From: Harmonia axyridis | Lineage: Eukaryota > Arthropoda > Insecta > Coleoptera > Coccinellidae | NCBI RefSeq assembly: GCF_914767665.1 | Contig: NC_059503.1 | Span: 27,776,001 to 27,840,000, forward strand | Length of the DNA: 64,000 nt | Reading direction: 5' to 3' | Shown here: positions 1 through 10,739 of the stretch, in pieces | How positions within the stretch are numbered: the first letter of the stretch is position 1 | Layout: every line of letters starts with the position of its first letter | Translations under genes and position numbers: made by a program | Notes under the pieces: generated by a model | The model's input: only the letters and a program-made list of their open reading frames with translations | The model's database searches: none | What the model was told of the DNA's origin: nothing

Positions 1-2886
1 GAACTGTCTGAAGTTAAGAGGGATTACCACCACGTGACATTCCGCGTAGCTGTCATATATTAGATACCCTTCTGTCGCTCCTGCGATGATGACCAAACTT
101 TGTACGGTGTACATTCACTTGATCTTCTTCCTTTTTACTAAGAGTATAAGTACAGGGCAGCACTGTACGACGGTCGATTATTTTTTTCACATAATTATAG
201 TTTTACCCCTTTGATAACGGTTTTTTGTAGTTTTTTTTCACGAATATGTAACATTTCGAGCAATGAAAGTGATCAAATCGCCACATACTATTCCATATGA
301 CGATCAACTAGCATACCGGGATCTATTCAGAAGGACCGGTAGAATAAAAAATTCCTTGCTGACCTTGCTCCCTAATAAATTTATGGTAACTTGGAAAACT
401 CTTGAATATTAAAGACATCCTGGCCTATTCAATATACTTTATCTAAATAAAATTAAAAAAATCAATAACAATTATTAAACCACTTCGTACCGAACAGGTC
501 TACACAAATTATTAGAAAGATAATAAAAAGTGACAGCTGCAGCCAAAGAACGTAACCAAATCGGCATGGGGTGGACTATATTAGCCAATAGAAACCACCA
601 AATGGTTCCAGAGACCATCCGCTATAATATCAGGGTACTGTTAGGCAATAAATACCCTGCCTCCAAATTAATTACTGGAAACTTGGACAACCCATGTATA
701 ATCAAAACAGTCTGGCTTCCTCTAAGTAACTTTGGATATACATTGTCATTAAATCATGCAAAGATATACGCTTCAACAACGTTGATCTTGAGCCAAGTAG
801 CTTGAATACCAATCCGTGAATCCAAGTCCATCTCCTCCAACCATTCATACGGCTTATTATGAACCTTTCGCTTAATATTATTCGATATAAGATGCAGACG
901 TTTACTATTTTGCACATGGCTGAATATGATCAAGCCACACAATAAGTGATAATACAAATATCATATGTATTGTTTGTATGGTTCCAATAAATGAGTCAAG
1001 TCAATAGGTTACTTAATTACTCAGTTAGACTGTTCGATCAGGCAGACGCTATTTTCTCCTCAAAAAACATACATAATTTATATATGAATCAGTCTTCAGA
1101 ATCCTGAAAATGATGCTAAGTACAAAATGTAGAAGAACACAGCCGAAAAGTTGCTGTTCAAAAGAGTCTCGAAATTTGAAGGCATCTCCTTTAAGGAATT
1201 CAATGTTCAAGGCTACATAGTCACAGAAACTTATATGGATATTTACTTTTAATCTCACAGGGATCAAATTACTCTTAATCCTTGAGGGATTAGCCCTGGA
1301 AGAGTATAAAAGAGTGTATAAAATAACGTCTGGTCTTATTGAAAGTGGCAATCAGCATGGCCAGAAAATCTTCCATCGCACTAAAGTCATATGAACATAG
1401 AAAACGATAGAGGTTCTTCAATACTCCAGTTATGGTCTTCGCATTGATGAATACACGAGAGTATAACGGTTTTCGACGAAAAATCAAAGCGAACAATCAA
1501 ACTCCGACAACCTACACTTAATGCACGTAATTACAAGTTACCGGCTTAGTATCTGAGCCCGGGACCCGAACGCACCGAGGATGTGAATGACACGACCGGC
1601 CCAGCGACCGGAAAATTGACGGTTGCCCGCGAAATCGGATACACCCCGTACGCGGTAATGAGAGGCCAAGCTCGTACATAATCTGCGACCCGCATCTTCT
1701 TATCTATACGACGCACACACATGTGTCACATCCCCGTGAAACTGATGACAGTCCAGTCAGCGTCATATCGACAAGATACTGCAATTCCCGGAATTTGCCG
1801 ACCCACATAATTAACTGGCCCAATTGCACGCAACGATTTGTTTGGTTATCTGACAATTACAGAGGACGAAATGGGTTGTTCACATAATAATTTTTTTTTT
1901 TTGAAAAATAGGTATATGGCAATTTTCTGCAATCAGAGAATGAAATCAATCCTGATCACAATAAGAAAATTTTCACGAAGTTATGATTTTCCGACGAAAT
2001 AAGTTTCGTTCTCTGAACGCGGCGATAAGCGCTTGGCTGTTTTTACACCAGTATTCTTTAAAGGTCGACAATTGGCAATACTCGCATTTTATTCAATCAT
2101 TCATTACGTCTGCTATCTCACAGAATACTAATTATATTACGAATAAAAAAAAATATTTTGTCATTTATTCTCCAATTTTCATCCTATAAAAATTAAAATT
2201 CATATTAGGTTAACTACGTAAATTTCTTTCAGGACAATTTTTCCTTGGCTGGTTCTTAAGATTTATAACCATATAAAAAAAAACGTCAATTATATCAAAT
2301 TAAAATCTGTAAAAAGTTACATTCCAGGTAGGTATAAATATTCAAATACCATTACATATACCATGTCATCACATCCTAAATTTCATGATATGATGATACC
2401 TAACTCCATATTTCTGACTTGTAACTTTCAACAACTGTATACAGTTGATTTTAACTCTGAAAAATTTCAAATACGGCCAAAAAAATTGTATGGTCAAATA
2501 AAAAAAGATTGAACCTTTAAAATTGTATCATGCCCTCCGTGTGCCACAGCCGGATAAGATACTAACAAGTATCTAATAATCTAGTTTGAATGCAAAAGTA
2601 CTTCGAAGAAACATACAAAAGATACAGAATCTACTGTTAATATTCAACTGTCACTTTGGGCTTCATTGAAATATAAGACGATGATTTACATTCACCTTAA
2701 CAGCTCGTGATTTTGTCAACAAATGTTCGCCAAATTATCAAAACAATAAAAAGAATAAAATAAGAAGGATGATTTAGCAAATAAATTTCCGCTCACTTAT
2801 ATTCGATGAGTCTATTTCGACATCGAATAAAAACACTTAGCTCACTCAAAAAGTAAAGTAACCTTTATTTTCTCTATTTCAGTACC

Positions 2887-2936
2887 GTAATGAGTTCATT
2901 ACAGTTCTAAAAACAGTGCTGTAATGAACTCATTAC
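2887..2936. repeat. Short inverted repeat (hairpin)
   Basis: The 16-mer gtaatgagttcattac at 2887-2902 is followed by its exact reverse complement gtaatgaactcattac at 2921-2936, with an 18-bp loop. Each arm is itself nearly palindromic. It probably belongs to a small foldback element, but no target duplication could be defined. Confidence 0.7.
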
Positions 2937-3330
2937 AGCATTGTTTTCAGTTATATTTTTCGTTCTGTGGTTGTCTACACAGACTTCCAATCCTATCAAA
3001 ATTCAATACCCGTCAAATTGTCAATATGATATAATTTGGATATAGTGAAATGAATTGCAATTTTATTCGAAATTTCTCTTGATTCTGGTGGTGTTAAATC
3101 GATTTCGTCAGACATAACTCACGAATTTTATGCGTAATTATAAATTATTTCAAAATTCGAAACGTACGATTCAAATTGAAATTCCGTAATCTGTCAATTT
3201 TCGTAACAGTCACAAAAACTGCCAAGATACAATACAAATGTCACTAGGATGTATAATCCTAATTTTTCATTGAATTTCGATAATATTTCACAAAACTTGA
3301 CTGAAATAGAGAAAATATCGTCTAATACTC

Positions 3331-3432
3331 GTTGCAGAAGGCAATTCCAACACTCATGTGTTCCAAAATTCGCTCCTTCGTCGCTCGTTTCGAATTTCGC
3401 ATTCGTGTTGGAATAGGAGCCCATTCTGCAAC
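3331..3432. repeat. Imperfect 100-bp inverted repeat (MITE-like)
   Basis: The segment begins gttgcagaaggcaattccaa and ends ttggaataggagcccattctgcaac, so its termini are imperfect reverse complements of about 23-27 bp. The interior holds CpG-containing AT-rich sequence. This looks like a small non-autonomous foldback element. An antisense open frame of 124 codons runs across it but has no recognisable motif. Confidence 0.5.
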
Positions 3433-5610
3433 TTGTTTTAGAATATACTATTAACATAATTATATTTGTTAACATTTCGCAGCAAAAACTATCATGTCGG
3501 TTTTGCCAACATGAGTAAGTTAATGTTTCTTCACTAGAAAACGATCCATATTTATGGTATGTTGCCAATATAAAACACTCAAGTGAAATAGTCGAATTAA
3601 AATATAGAAATAGTAATTATCGAAAGTAACAACTTTAATCCATCAAAAAAAAACCTCAGTTTCAACACAACTTTCGAAATGAATGCGAGTTTTTTTTAAT
3701 GCAAAAGCCATAATAGCACCAAAAAAATCTTAAATTTGATTTAATTAGGTATTGTTTTCAAAAGGGTAAAACAATACTTTGAATAAAAGTACCTAATAGA
3801 AGGGAAAAATAACGTTGGCACTCTGTAATATTCAGCATGTAGGTATAGTGATTATTGGAAATGTGACAACAAAAGGATTTGGGTTTGTCAAAAATATTAA
3901 GAAACAATTTAAAAACTTACTGTCATTTAAAGGGAATGTTAGGAACCAGTCTCGAAATTAGGGAATCTGAAAGAAAGCAAATGAGATTTCAACTTCAGTC
4001 GTAGTTCCCAATGAATATTTACTTGATACCGAAATATAATTCCGAAACTATAAAATAAATCAAATTAATTACAAATCCACCTCACTCAAAATAAGTGTAT
4101 ATCCTAAACAAATATTAGATCAGCTAACATTGTGGGCAAACAAAATTCGGTATAACAAGAAACACAAGAGATCTAATCAACAGGCCTAACAGCACCTTTC
4201 TTAGAATTAACGCAAAGTTATTTATTACCTCTGTATACGCATGTTACTTACTCTTTTATGGGACGGAAAAGAGGACCATTATTCACTAAGAGAGACGATT
4301 TATCATATTTCTATTCAAAACGAAAATAACGAATATTATTGTGCGCCTACAAACGATTTATCAACAGAAGATGTTCATAACAAACTATGTAGTATAATTG
4401 AAACACTTTTTTCGATTGTTTGCCAACTATGTACAAAACGTTAATCTCAATCATGACAAATAATTCTTGACTATCTTCAAGAACATTTCTTATTACAAAT
4501 GAGATTCTCTTTTTATGCTTTATGTGAATGAAACCAAAAGAAATCACTTTTTCAAAAGAATTTCTTCCAACATCGAAAATATGAAAAAAGTTCATGAATG
4601 ATTAAATCGTCAAAGTGAAATAATCTAAATTCGTAACGAAATAAAGTACTGAATATTTGAAGATATAGCCATTTTAACAATCTCGAAACCAACTTTGATG
4701 TATCAAAATTGTGGACCAGACAAGTAATGTAAACATAGTTGAATACGCCCAAGAATCTTCATGTCCTACTTAAAATATTCAATGAAATGTTATAGCGAAA
4801 GTGTGCACAACTAGAGAAATTCATGTCACTTACGTGAATAAATAAATAGATATCACAACAGCAACCACTATATAACCAAATTCTAAATATTTCCAATAAG
4901 GTTTTATAGTTACACTTCACATTGCCCACAATGAAAGACAAAGAAACAACATAACATTTTTTCGATCCGATTTCCGATGAATTCGACAATCACTACCTAT
5001 TCCATACACTCAAAACTAGCCGAACAGAAGTCCCATCACGAATTAACGCACTTTTTCAGCCGATTTATGTCAGATTTTCACGAAAATTTCATAAATATGT
5101 GTAAAGATTTCTGGCGACATCAACACTGATCATGTCGCCGCCATTTTGTATAATATCTTTCTAGTATCAATATGGCCAATAGAAGCGCTCACAAATGTCA
5201 CTAGAGGCTTGATTTTGTAACCAGAAATATTTTAAAAATCACCAGTAACCCGCGATATTCAAAATCATAAGATATTAATCCTATAAGTAACGATTCCAGC
5301 TATTTTAAGATTTTTTCATTTGGATCTATGGAACTGATTAATTTTTTTAAGGTATAATATTTTCTTCAGTTAAAAAAATATGATAGCTTGAAAATGAGAT
5401 TGATATCAAACTTTAATGACATATACATAAAACCGAGATATTCTTATTTTCCAAGATTAATCATAATATATTCAATATCTTGAGAAAAAAATGGATAATC
5501 TTCACATATTTTTGATATATACCTAAACATTGTCTTATGGACCTATAGTAGTAGTACTCCGTTCATCATTCTTCATATCCTTAAATCTTACACTATATAT
5601 ATATATTTTT

Positions 5611-5965
5611 TTGAGAAAGAGCAATACAAAATATTAATTTCAAACAATCAAGCATATGTGTCGATGAATCTCAGTATTAGCAGAGGAAATGTAACGGGGC
5701 ATCATACATTTCAGCGTATGATACAAGAGAACAGATAAAAACCTCAGCAAAAACTCTGTCTCCCCGTATCGGTGTAGTGACTGGTTTGTGTAAACGTTTA
5801 CAGAATAAGCTGACATAATTTATATTGAAGGACTTCCTCTTCAACCAAAACAAAATTTCCTTTATCCTCTCTTTTCGGTTGACGACTCTATAATTTCCAA
5901 TTGGATCCTAAAACAAAAAGAAAAGAAGCAGAAAGGAGTACTAAATATTAGTTTTCATTATATCG
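5611..5965 (-). repeat. Dispersed repeat, copy 1 (probable LINE 3' UTR)
   Basis: About 350 bp here align, with substitutions and small indels, to 49181-49532 in the same orientation. Shared landmarks are the start ttgag..gagcaatacaaa, a central cagaggaaatgt and cctcagcaaaaactc, and a distal aaagaaaag. On the minus strand this copy lies directly after the stop of a retrotransposon RNase H/C-terminal tail (5974-6168). I therefore infer that the repeat is the 3' UTR of that non-LTR element. Confidence 0.7.
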
Positions 5966-5973
5966 ATTTGAAG

Positions 5974-6168
5974 TTAACTACCCATTCTAAAAAAGAATCT
6001 GAAACAATGGATAGCTTGGAAACCATCATGAAATTTATAAATCGGACAATCATTCACCAAGTGGTCAATGGTCTCTTCTACACCACACTCACATAGTGGG
6101 CTATCAATAGAACGCCATTTGAAGAGGGTACTATTACAACGACCATGACCAGTTCTAAGTCTATTCAA
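5974..6168 (-). pseudogene. Fragment of non-LTR retrotransposon ORF2 C-terminus
   Basis: The 64-codon minus-strand frame starts MNRLRTGHGRCNSTLF and contains CECGVEETIDHLVNDCP, the Cys-Cys-His-Cys motif that follows the RNase H domain in many insect non-LTR retrotransposon polyproteins. Only this tail is left. No reverse transcriptase or endonuclease sequence lies upstream on the minus strand, so it is a 5'-truncated, dead copy. It differs in sequence from both the element at 9876-10727 and the one at 58417-63721. The subfamily is uncertain. Confidence 0.75.
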
Positions 6169-6738
6169 AATACACCAAATTTTCCTAGGAAGATTGAAAC
6201 CTAGAACTTTTTCTGAGGGATCAACACTAAATTGAAAGGTTAAAACAATCTTATTTGGATTTGATTAATTTCTGGAGATATGTTGCATGCATATCAAAGG
6301 GAATTTTAAAATTGATCAGATTATATTATCATATCACAGGGGGTTATGAATGATATAAATTTCAATAGAATAAAAGAGTCGATAACTAAAAACTTTATTA
6401 AATATGTACAAATGCATGTATATAAAATTTCTATACATAATATGTTTTCCAACCTGAAAAATCATCTAGAATCAGTATCTAAAAGATCATTGACATGCTC
6501 AAGACCAGATCAAGAGAACAAAATGGTTCTCTCTAGTAAAAAGAAATATTTTCACATTCCTCCAAGCTTCCTGGAAAACCTCAAGTTCCAATTTCATCTC
6601 AAATTAATTTTCTCCAATTCACTTCCCCTTACAAATATGTAGAACAAGGGAGTTCCTTCTTCAACCAGAAAACTGAAAAACCATCAATATAAATAAATAA
6701 ATTCAAAGAAAGAAAAATGTGAGAAATTGAAACTCAAC
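6169..6738. other. Intergenic AT-rich DNA
   Basis: This lies between the retrotransposon fragment and the TTC4 stop codon. It probably contains the TTC4 3' UTR. An open frame at 6346-6642 (+) has no recognisable motif and biased AT-rich composition, so I do not call it a gene. A possible minus-strand poly(A) signal (tttatt on +) sits at 6394-6399. Confidence 0.5.
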
Positions 6739-8155
6739 CTACTCATTTCTAGCCATAACTTTTCCTAAAGTATCAGATAAACTTATTGGGACAAATTTGT
6801 TCTTTATTGATTTATAATAAACACTAATAGTATCCAATTTATATCTATGCTGCGGGTCCCATTCTGCAGGGTTGCTGAAGGCCACTTTAAATATATCCTC
6901 AAATCTGTAAATTAAATTGCATATATATAGAACTTAGAATTCACCATTACAATCCAGAATGATGATTTTAATATCTTTGGAAAAACGGACAGCATATTTG
7001 TTGAGAAAAAAATATAATAAGATATTTCAACTAACGTATCTCCTTCAGGAAAGCTTTGTATATAATCAGGGGCTTGGTAATGATTCTCTGGATACATTAG
7101 TGTAACTGGCCAAGTTAAAGAACCATCCTTCTCCAAACGTACCTTTGCAAATTGATCATAACAATCATTGAATAATTCTAATAATCCATCTAAAAAACTC
7201 TATGATTAAAAATGTTATTGCATGATATTTACACCCACCTTTCCCTTTCTTAACTTTTATACCACGTTTAACAATAGCTTCATATAATTTTCCAACTATC
7301 TTATCTCTTTTCCTTTCATTCCTTTCTTTCAATTTCTCCTCTTTCCTTTGATCGTTCAATTTTGTAATACACTCATTTTTCAATTGCAAATATGTTTGGT
7401 TATCAGACTCAATATCAAGGATTTTATCACAAAACATTATACATAATTCTAGTTTATTCATTTTTGAACAACATTGAACTGCTCTATATAATGCTTTGAG
7501 GTGAGCTGGTTTAAGACTAATTGCTAATTCACAATCCTTCAGAGATGACCTGAAAATTAATGTTCAATGTTATATAAATAACATCAATTTATTGATAGAA
7601 CTACCTATAATTCTTCAGAAAAAAATGTGCTGCAGCTCTATTATTGTGCAGGGTTGCATTTACTTCTGCATCATCACACTTTGCCTTAAGTCCTTCTGTA
7701 TATGCAACTACAGCTAATCTATAGTTTTTATATTTGAAATTGAAGTTTCCATCATCCTTGTATGAAGTTGCAAGTTCTGAAAAATATAATTCGTAGAAAA
7801 TGTTATAAACTACAATTGAAAAAGATACCTAGTGGACTGTTGACAGTAGGATCATATTTTAATTGCTGTAAGCCCTCATAAAGCGGGTGTAAATCTTCTC
7901 CAGCCTCCGGAGGTTTGGTCATGAAAAAAGGATGACTTTCCATTTCCTAAATCATAATAGCAACTATGTGAAATTATGTGATCGTTATGTTATTTAAGAA
8001 TATACCTTTTCCCAAGTGTCTTCTGCCCAACCATCTTTATATTTGCTTTTTGGTAAATCATCTATAAACTTTTCCAATTCTTTGTCCAACTTGGTAGCGA
8101 GTTGAATACGTTCTTCATCGGACATTTTATTAAAATTATTTGATTTATCCATCAT
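6739..8155 (-). CDS. TTC4: Tetratricopeptide repeat protein 4 (TTC4/Dpit47), Hsp90 co-chaperone
   Basis: Six minus-strand exons: 8155-8006, 7946-7829, 7776-7605, 7549-7239, 7189-7036 and 6904-6739. All have GT/AG borders and matching phases, giving 356 residues (human TTC4 is 387). The N-terminus has the family features DGWAEDTWEKEMESHPFF and LHPLYEGLQQLKYD. Three TPR units follow (about residues 85-200: KDDGNFNFKYKNYRLAV, NNRAAAHFFLKNYRSSL, KALYRAVQCCSKMNK), then a Lys/Glu-rich coiled coil and the C-terminal wheel-like domain (FNDCYDQFAK, TWPVTLMYPE, GDTFEDIFKVAF). In this family the TPRs bind the EEVD tails of Hsp70/Hsp90, and the Drosophila orthologue Dpit47 also binds DNA polymerase alpha. 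Two adjacent ATGs open the frame; the first is used here. Confidence 0.93.
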
Positions 8156-8564
8156 TTATTCAAAAATTTACGATCTAAATGAAAGTCCAATCTTTTGAAT
8201 ATACATAAATACTTCCAATTGAACTACCAATACCAACACGTGCCCAGTCATAGCCTTCTAAATCTTAGAACATAAAATACTATAAGTTCCAAATCTACAG
8301 GCCGGTACATTGCCGAAGAATGCGATGTCGCCGTTTCTGCGGTAGAGGTAACATTACATGAGGTTATATCGAAATCATGGTTCGCGAGGTGTCTTTTTTA
8401 GTGTTTTTTTTCAATGAGAAATTGAAGAATTAGTGTGGTGTATAAAATTGAGGATACAAGATTCAATTATCGCCGAATGAGTTATTTATACGGATGAGTT
8501 ATTTATTTGGAATTCTTCGATTTCTGTTCTATCATGACATGTAAGAGTAATTTCTTACTTTTAT
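8156..8564. other. Upstream region of TTC4, possible shared promoter
   Basis: This 400-bp stretch separates the TTC4 start from the foldback element. Around 8290-8350 it is locally CpG-richer (tgcgatgtcgccgtttctgcgg). It may carry the TTC4 promoter and the missing 5' exon(s) of the unrecognised plus-strand gene ending at 9681. I could not find a convincing first exon. Confidence 0.35.
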
Positions 8565-9275
8565 CACAGTATAGAAACCATATACAGGGTGGCCATTTGA
8601 AAACGAAACAGACGAGATTACAGACGAAATAAAGTTTTTCGATAGAAATGCTCGGACAGGTCGATTTCTGTTTCGAGGGGGACAACTTAACATGTAGGTT
8701 ACGGACGCATAGCGCTTCAACCCTTGCTGCTACAACCCCCACCCCCAATTTTTGAATAGGGAAGATGGGGTGAGTGATACCTCAATTTAAAGGTATTTTT
8801 ATACTGATTTCAGCACAGTAATTGTTTTTTCAATTTATGCATTAGTTCTCGAAATATTCATGCGTTAGTTAGTTAGGAAGGAAGCCACAGTCATGGTTGT
8901 TTTGAAGCTCAAAATGTCGATTTTTCACAAAACACTACAAGTGCCATGAAAACACCACTTCATTTTCAAATACTTAGTTAAGAATATTTCGAAAACTAAT
9001 GCATAAAATGAAAAAACAATTACTTTGCTGAAATCAGTATAAAAATACCTTTCAAATGAGGTATCACTCACCCCATCTTCCCTATTCAAAATTTGGGGGT
9101 GAGGGTTGTAGTAGCAAGGGTTGAAGCGCTATGCGTCCGTAACCTACATCTTAAGTTGTCCCCCTCGAAACAGAAATCGACCTGTCCGAGCATTTCTATC
9201 GAAAAACTTTATTTCGTCTGTAATCTCGTCTGTTTCGTTTTCAAATGGCCACCCTGTATATGTTTCTATACTGTG
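8565..9275. mobile_element. Long foldback (MITE-like) element with about 300-bp arms
   Basis: The left arm (from cacagtatagaaac at 8565 to about 8875) is repeated as its reverse complement in the right arm (about 8980 to 9275, ending gtttctatactgtg). The arms differ by a few substitutions and 1-bp indels, with about 100 bp of unique loop. A likely true terminus is tacagggtggcc / ggccaccctgta, flanked by TA on both sides, which suggests a Tc1/mariner-type non-autonomous element nested in slightly longer inverted flanks. No transposase is encoded. Open frames in both arms mirror one another and are by-products of the palindrome. Confidence 0.85.
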
Positions 9276-9276
9276 C

Positions 9277-9681
9277 TTTCATTCTCATTTCAAAGACAAA
9301 GTGATTTCCAACTTTTCTTTCAACGTTCGGGAAAATGATTTCGTTCAGTTTTATAAAATTGAAAATTTCAAAGACGAAGTAGTAATACCAATTTCTACAT
9401 TTAAGTGGTTATTAGGTGACCGGTACATATTTGATAAGTGGACAAAATTTGAAAATTTACTTTCTCAATTGAATATAATAGATTCAGATTCCTCTGGCAC
9501 AGCAAGCTGCTCATCAAATCAATATCGTTTTCATAAAGTAAAAGGAGAAATTGAGAATATTAATTGTATCCTCAAAAATTGTATAGTAGAATTAGAGAAT
9601 ATCAATTCTGACGATATGGAAACTTCTCAAATGATCAAGAAAATACAAGAGAAAATATCTGTCTTAAGTCAACAAGTTTAA
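9277..9681 (+). CDS. Unrecognised protein, probable 3' terminal exon
   Basis: An open frame continues from the foldback element into genomic sequence and stops at 9679-9681. The plausible gene-derived part begins within or just after 9277-9301, where pyrimidine-rich ctttcattctcatttcaaag could be a 3' splice site. The protein part (about 125 residues) contains FKWLLGDRYIFDKWTKFENL, a Ser-rich stretch and a C-terminal helical segment with heptad-like spacing (VKGEIENINCILKNC, MIKKIQEKISVLSQQV), probably a short coiled coil. A poly(A) signal aataaa at 9852-9857 fits a real 3' end. I do not recognise the family and could not find the 5' exon(s). It may be truncated or separated from its promoter by the foldback insertion. 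Confidence 0.4.
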   Translation, partial: FHSHFKDKVISNFSFNVRENDFVQFYKIENFKDEVVIPISTFKWLLGDRYIFDKWTKFENLLSQLNIIDSDSSGTASCSSNQYRFHKVKGEIENINCILKNCIVELENINSDDMETSQMIKKIQEKISVLSQQV

Positions 9682-9851
9682 TCAGCTATCTCATCAAAGC
9701 CCATTTATTCGACAGTTTTGATTTCATGGGCATCATCAATTAATTTTCAATTATAAAGTTCCTACTGGTTGATTATAAATTCTTATTTTTTAACTCTTCC
9801 TCATCCAAAATAATTAAGTAACATAACATCAGATATAAAATGTAGTGTATT

Positions 9852-9857
9852 AATAAA
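9852..9857 (+). terminator. Poly(A) signal of the unrecognised gene
   Basis: A canonical aataaa lies 170 nt after the stop codon at 9681. The retrotransposon insertion (target duplication at 9864-9875) is only a few bases downstream, so the cleavage region directly abuts the insertion. Confidence 0.5.
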
Positions 9858-9863
9858 AGACAG

Positions 9864-10739
9864 TCAGATATGATAGAGAGAGAGAGAGAGAAATTAAATT
9901 TATTGATAAATCAAATGGCTATCGACCACAGTCTTCCAGCCAGTTGCATACATTTTATATTACATATTATTAATAAGTATTAAAAAAAAATAAAAATAAA
10001 CATCATCCTAGTGATTCCAAGTGTTCGTAAAGTGGCAAAGCTGGTAACTTTGCCTTTGGTGTAGTTGCTCTACTGTAATGTTGTATCAATGGCTCCATTA
10101 TGTTGATATTATTTTGGTTATTGATGAATTTTTTACTTAGTTTTTGCTTTCTTTCCAGTATTGGTTCTATTCCTGTTGTCTGATATAAAAGCTGATTGGA
10201 TGGATTGTGCAGTGGGTTGTTGGGATGTCTCATTTTTGTAATCTTACGTAAGCAAGTTCTTTCCGCTACCTCAATTGCATTCAGAGCTGTTTTTGTCGAA
10301 TTTGAGAAGATTATATGTCCATAGTCCAATAAAGGTCTGCATATTATTTTATATATGGTACTAGCTGTTTTAATACTGATTCCTTTGTTTTTATATGTAA
10401 GAGATCTAAAATGCCCAGCTCGTGTTATGGCTTTTTTCTTTTGAAGTTTTAAGTGTGCTTTGAAGTTCAACTTGTTATCAATCTTTATGCCTAGGTATTT
10501 GCATGAATCTGTTGGAGTTATTGTGTCACTACCGAGTTTTATATAAGGAGAGTTGGCATTGATTTTACGGTTAAAAATGACGAGTTTTGATTTTCTTGGG
10601 TTAGGTTGTATTCTCCAACGTCTCATCCATGCCACTGTTATATCCGCCAACTTCTGTGGACCTTTCATACACTCTTTCAGTGTTTTATGGTGGGATATTA
10701 AAGTTGTGTCATCAGCAAATTGGAGAATCAGATATGATA
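9864..10739 (-). mobile_element. 5'-truncated Jockey-like non-LTR retrotransposon with 12-bp target duplication
   Basis: The element body is 9876-10727 on the minus strand. Both sides carry the identical 12-mer tcagatatgata (9864-9875 and 10728-10739), a target-site duplication. The copy begins just before the reverse-transcriptase catalytic box (QFADDTT), so almost all of ORF2 and all of ORF1 are missing, as expected from incomplete reverse transcription. Its 3' end is AATAAATTTAATTT followed by a (TC)n tail on the minus strand rather than poly(A). The perfect duplication and open frame suggest a fairly recent insertion. Confidence 0.92.
10003..10727 (-). pseudogene. Reverse-transcriptase C-terminal fragment (non-LTR element)
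   Basis: The frame reads from FADDTTLISHHKTLKECM through RWRIQPNPRKSKLVIFNR and the thumb-type motif CKYLGIKIDNKLNFKAH to RPLLDYGHIIFSN, typical of the end of insect Jockey-clade ORF2. There is no RNase H domain. The open frame upstream of 10727 belongs to flanking genomic DNA, so its first dozen codons and apparent Met are artefacts. It has no 5' promoter and is not functional. Confidence 0.9.

Larger units (their letters stand above)
1..5610. other. Intergenic region, no supported gene
   Basis: I see no convincing coding exon in this 5.6 kb. The open frames are short, scattered over both strands and have neither family motifs nor good splice context. Positions about 1545-1830 are clearly richer in GC and CpG than the surrounding AT-rich DNA, so they could be a promoter/CpG-rich segment or a transposon remnant. 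Small hairpins at 2887-2936 and 3331-3432 are listed separately. An exon of a gene lying left of the window cannot be excluded. Confidence 0.6.

Noticed and set aside
1049..1496. Two overlapping minus-strand frames that might be exons of a gene (ITGVLKNLYRFLCSYDF; IPVRLKVNIHISFCDYV)
   Set aside because: They are in different frames without a convincing intron between them and match no family I can name; chance open frames in AT-rich DNA remain more likely.
8503..9338. Mirror-image open frames (MGVGVVAARVEALCVRN and similar) on opposite strands
   Set aside because: They are the two arms of a palindromic DNA element and have no codon bias or family motif.
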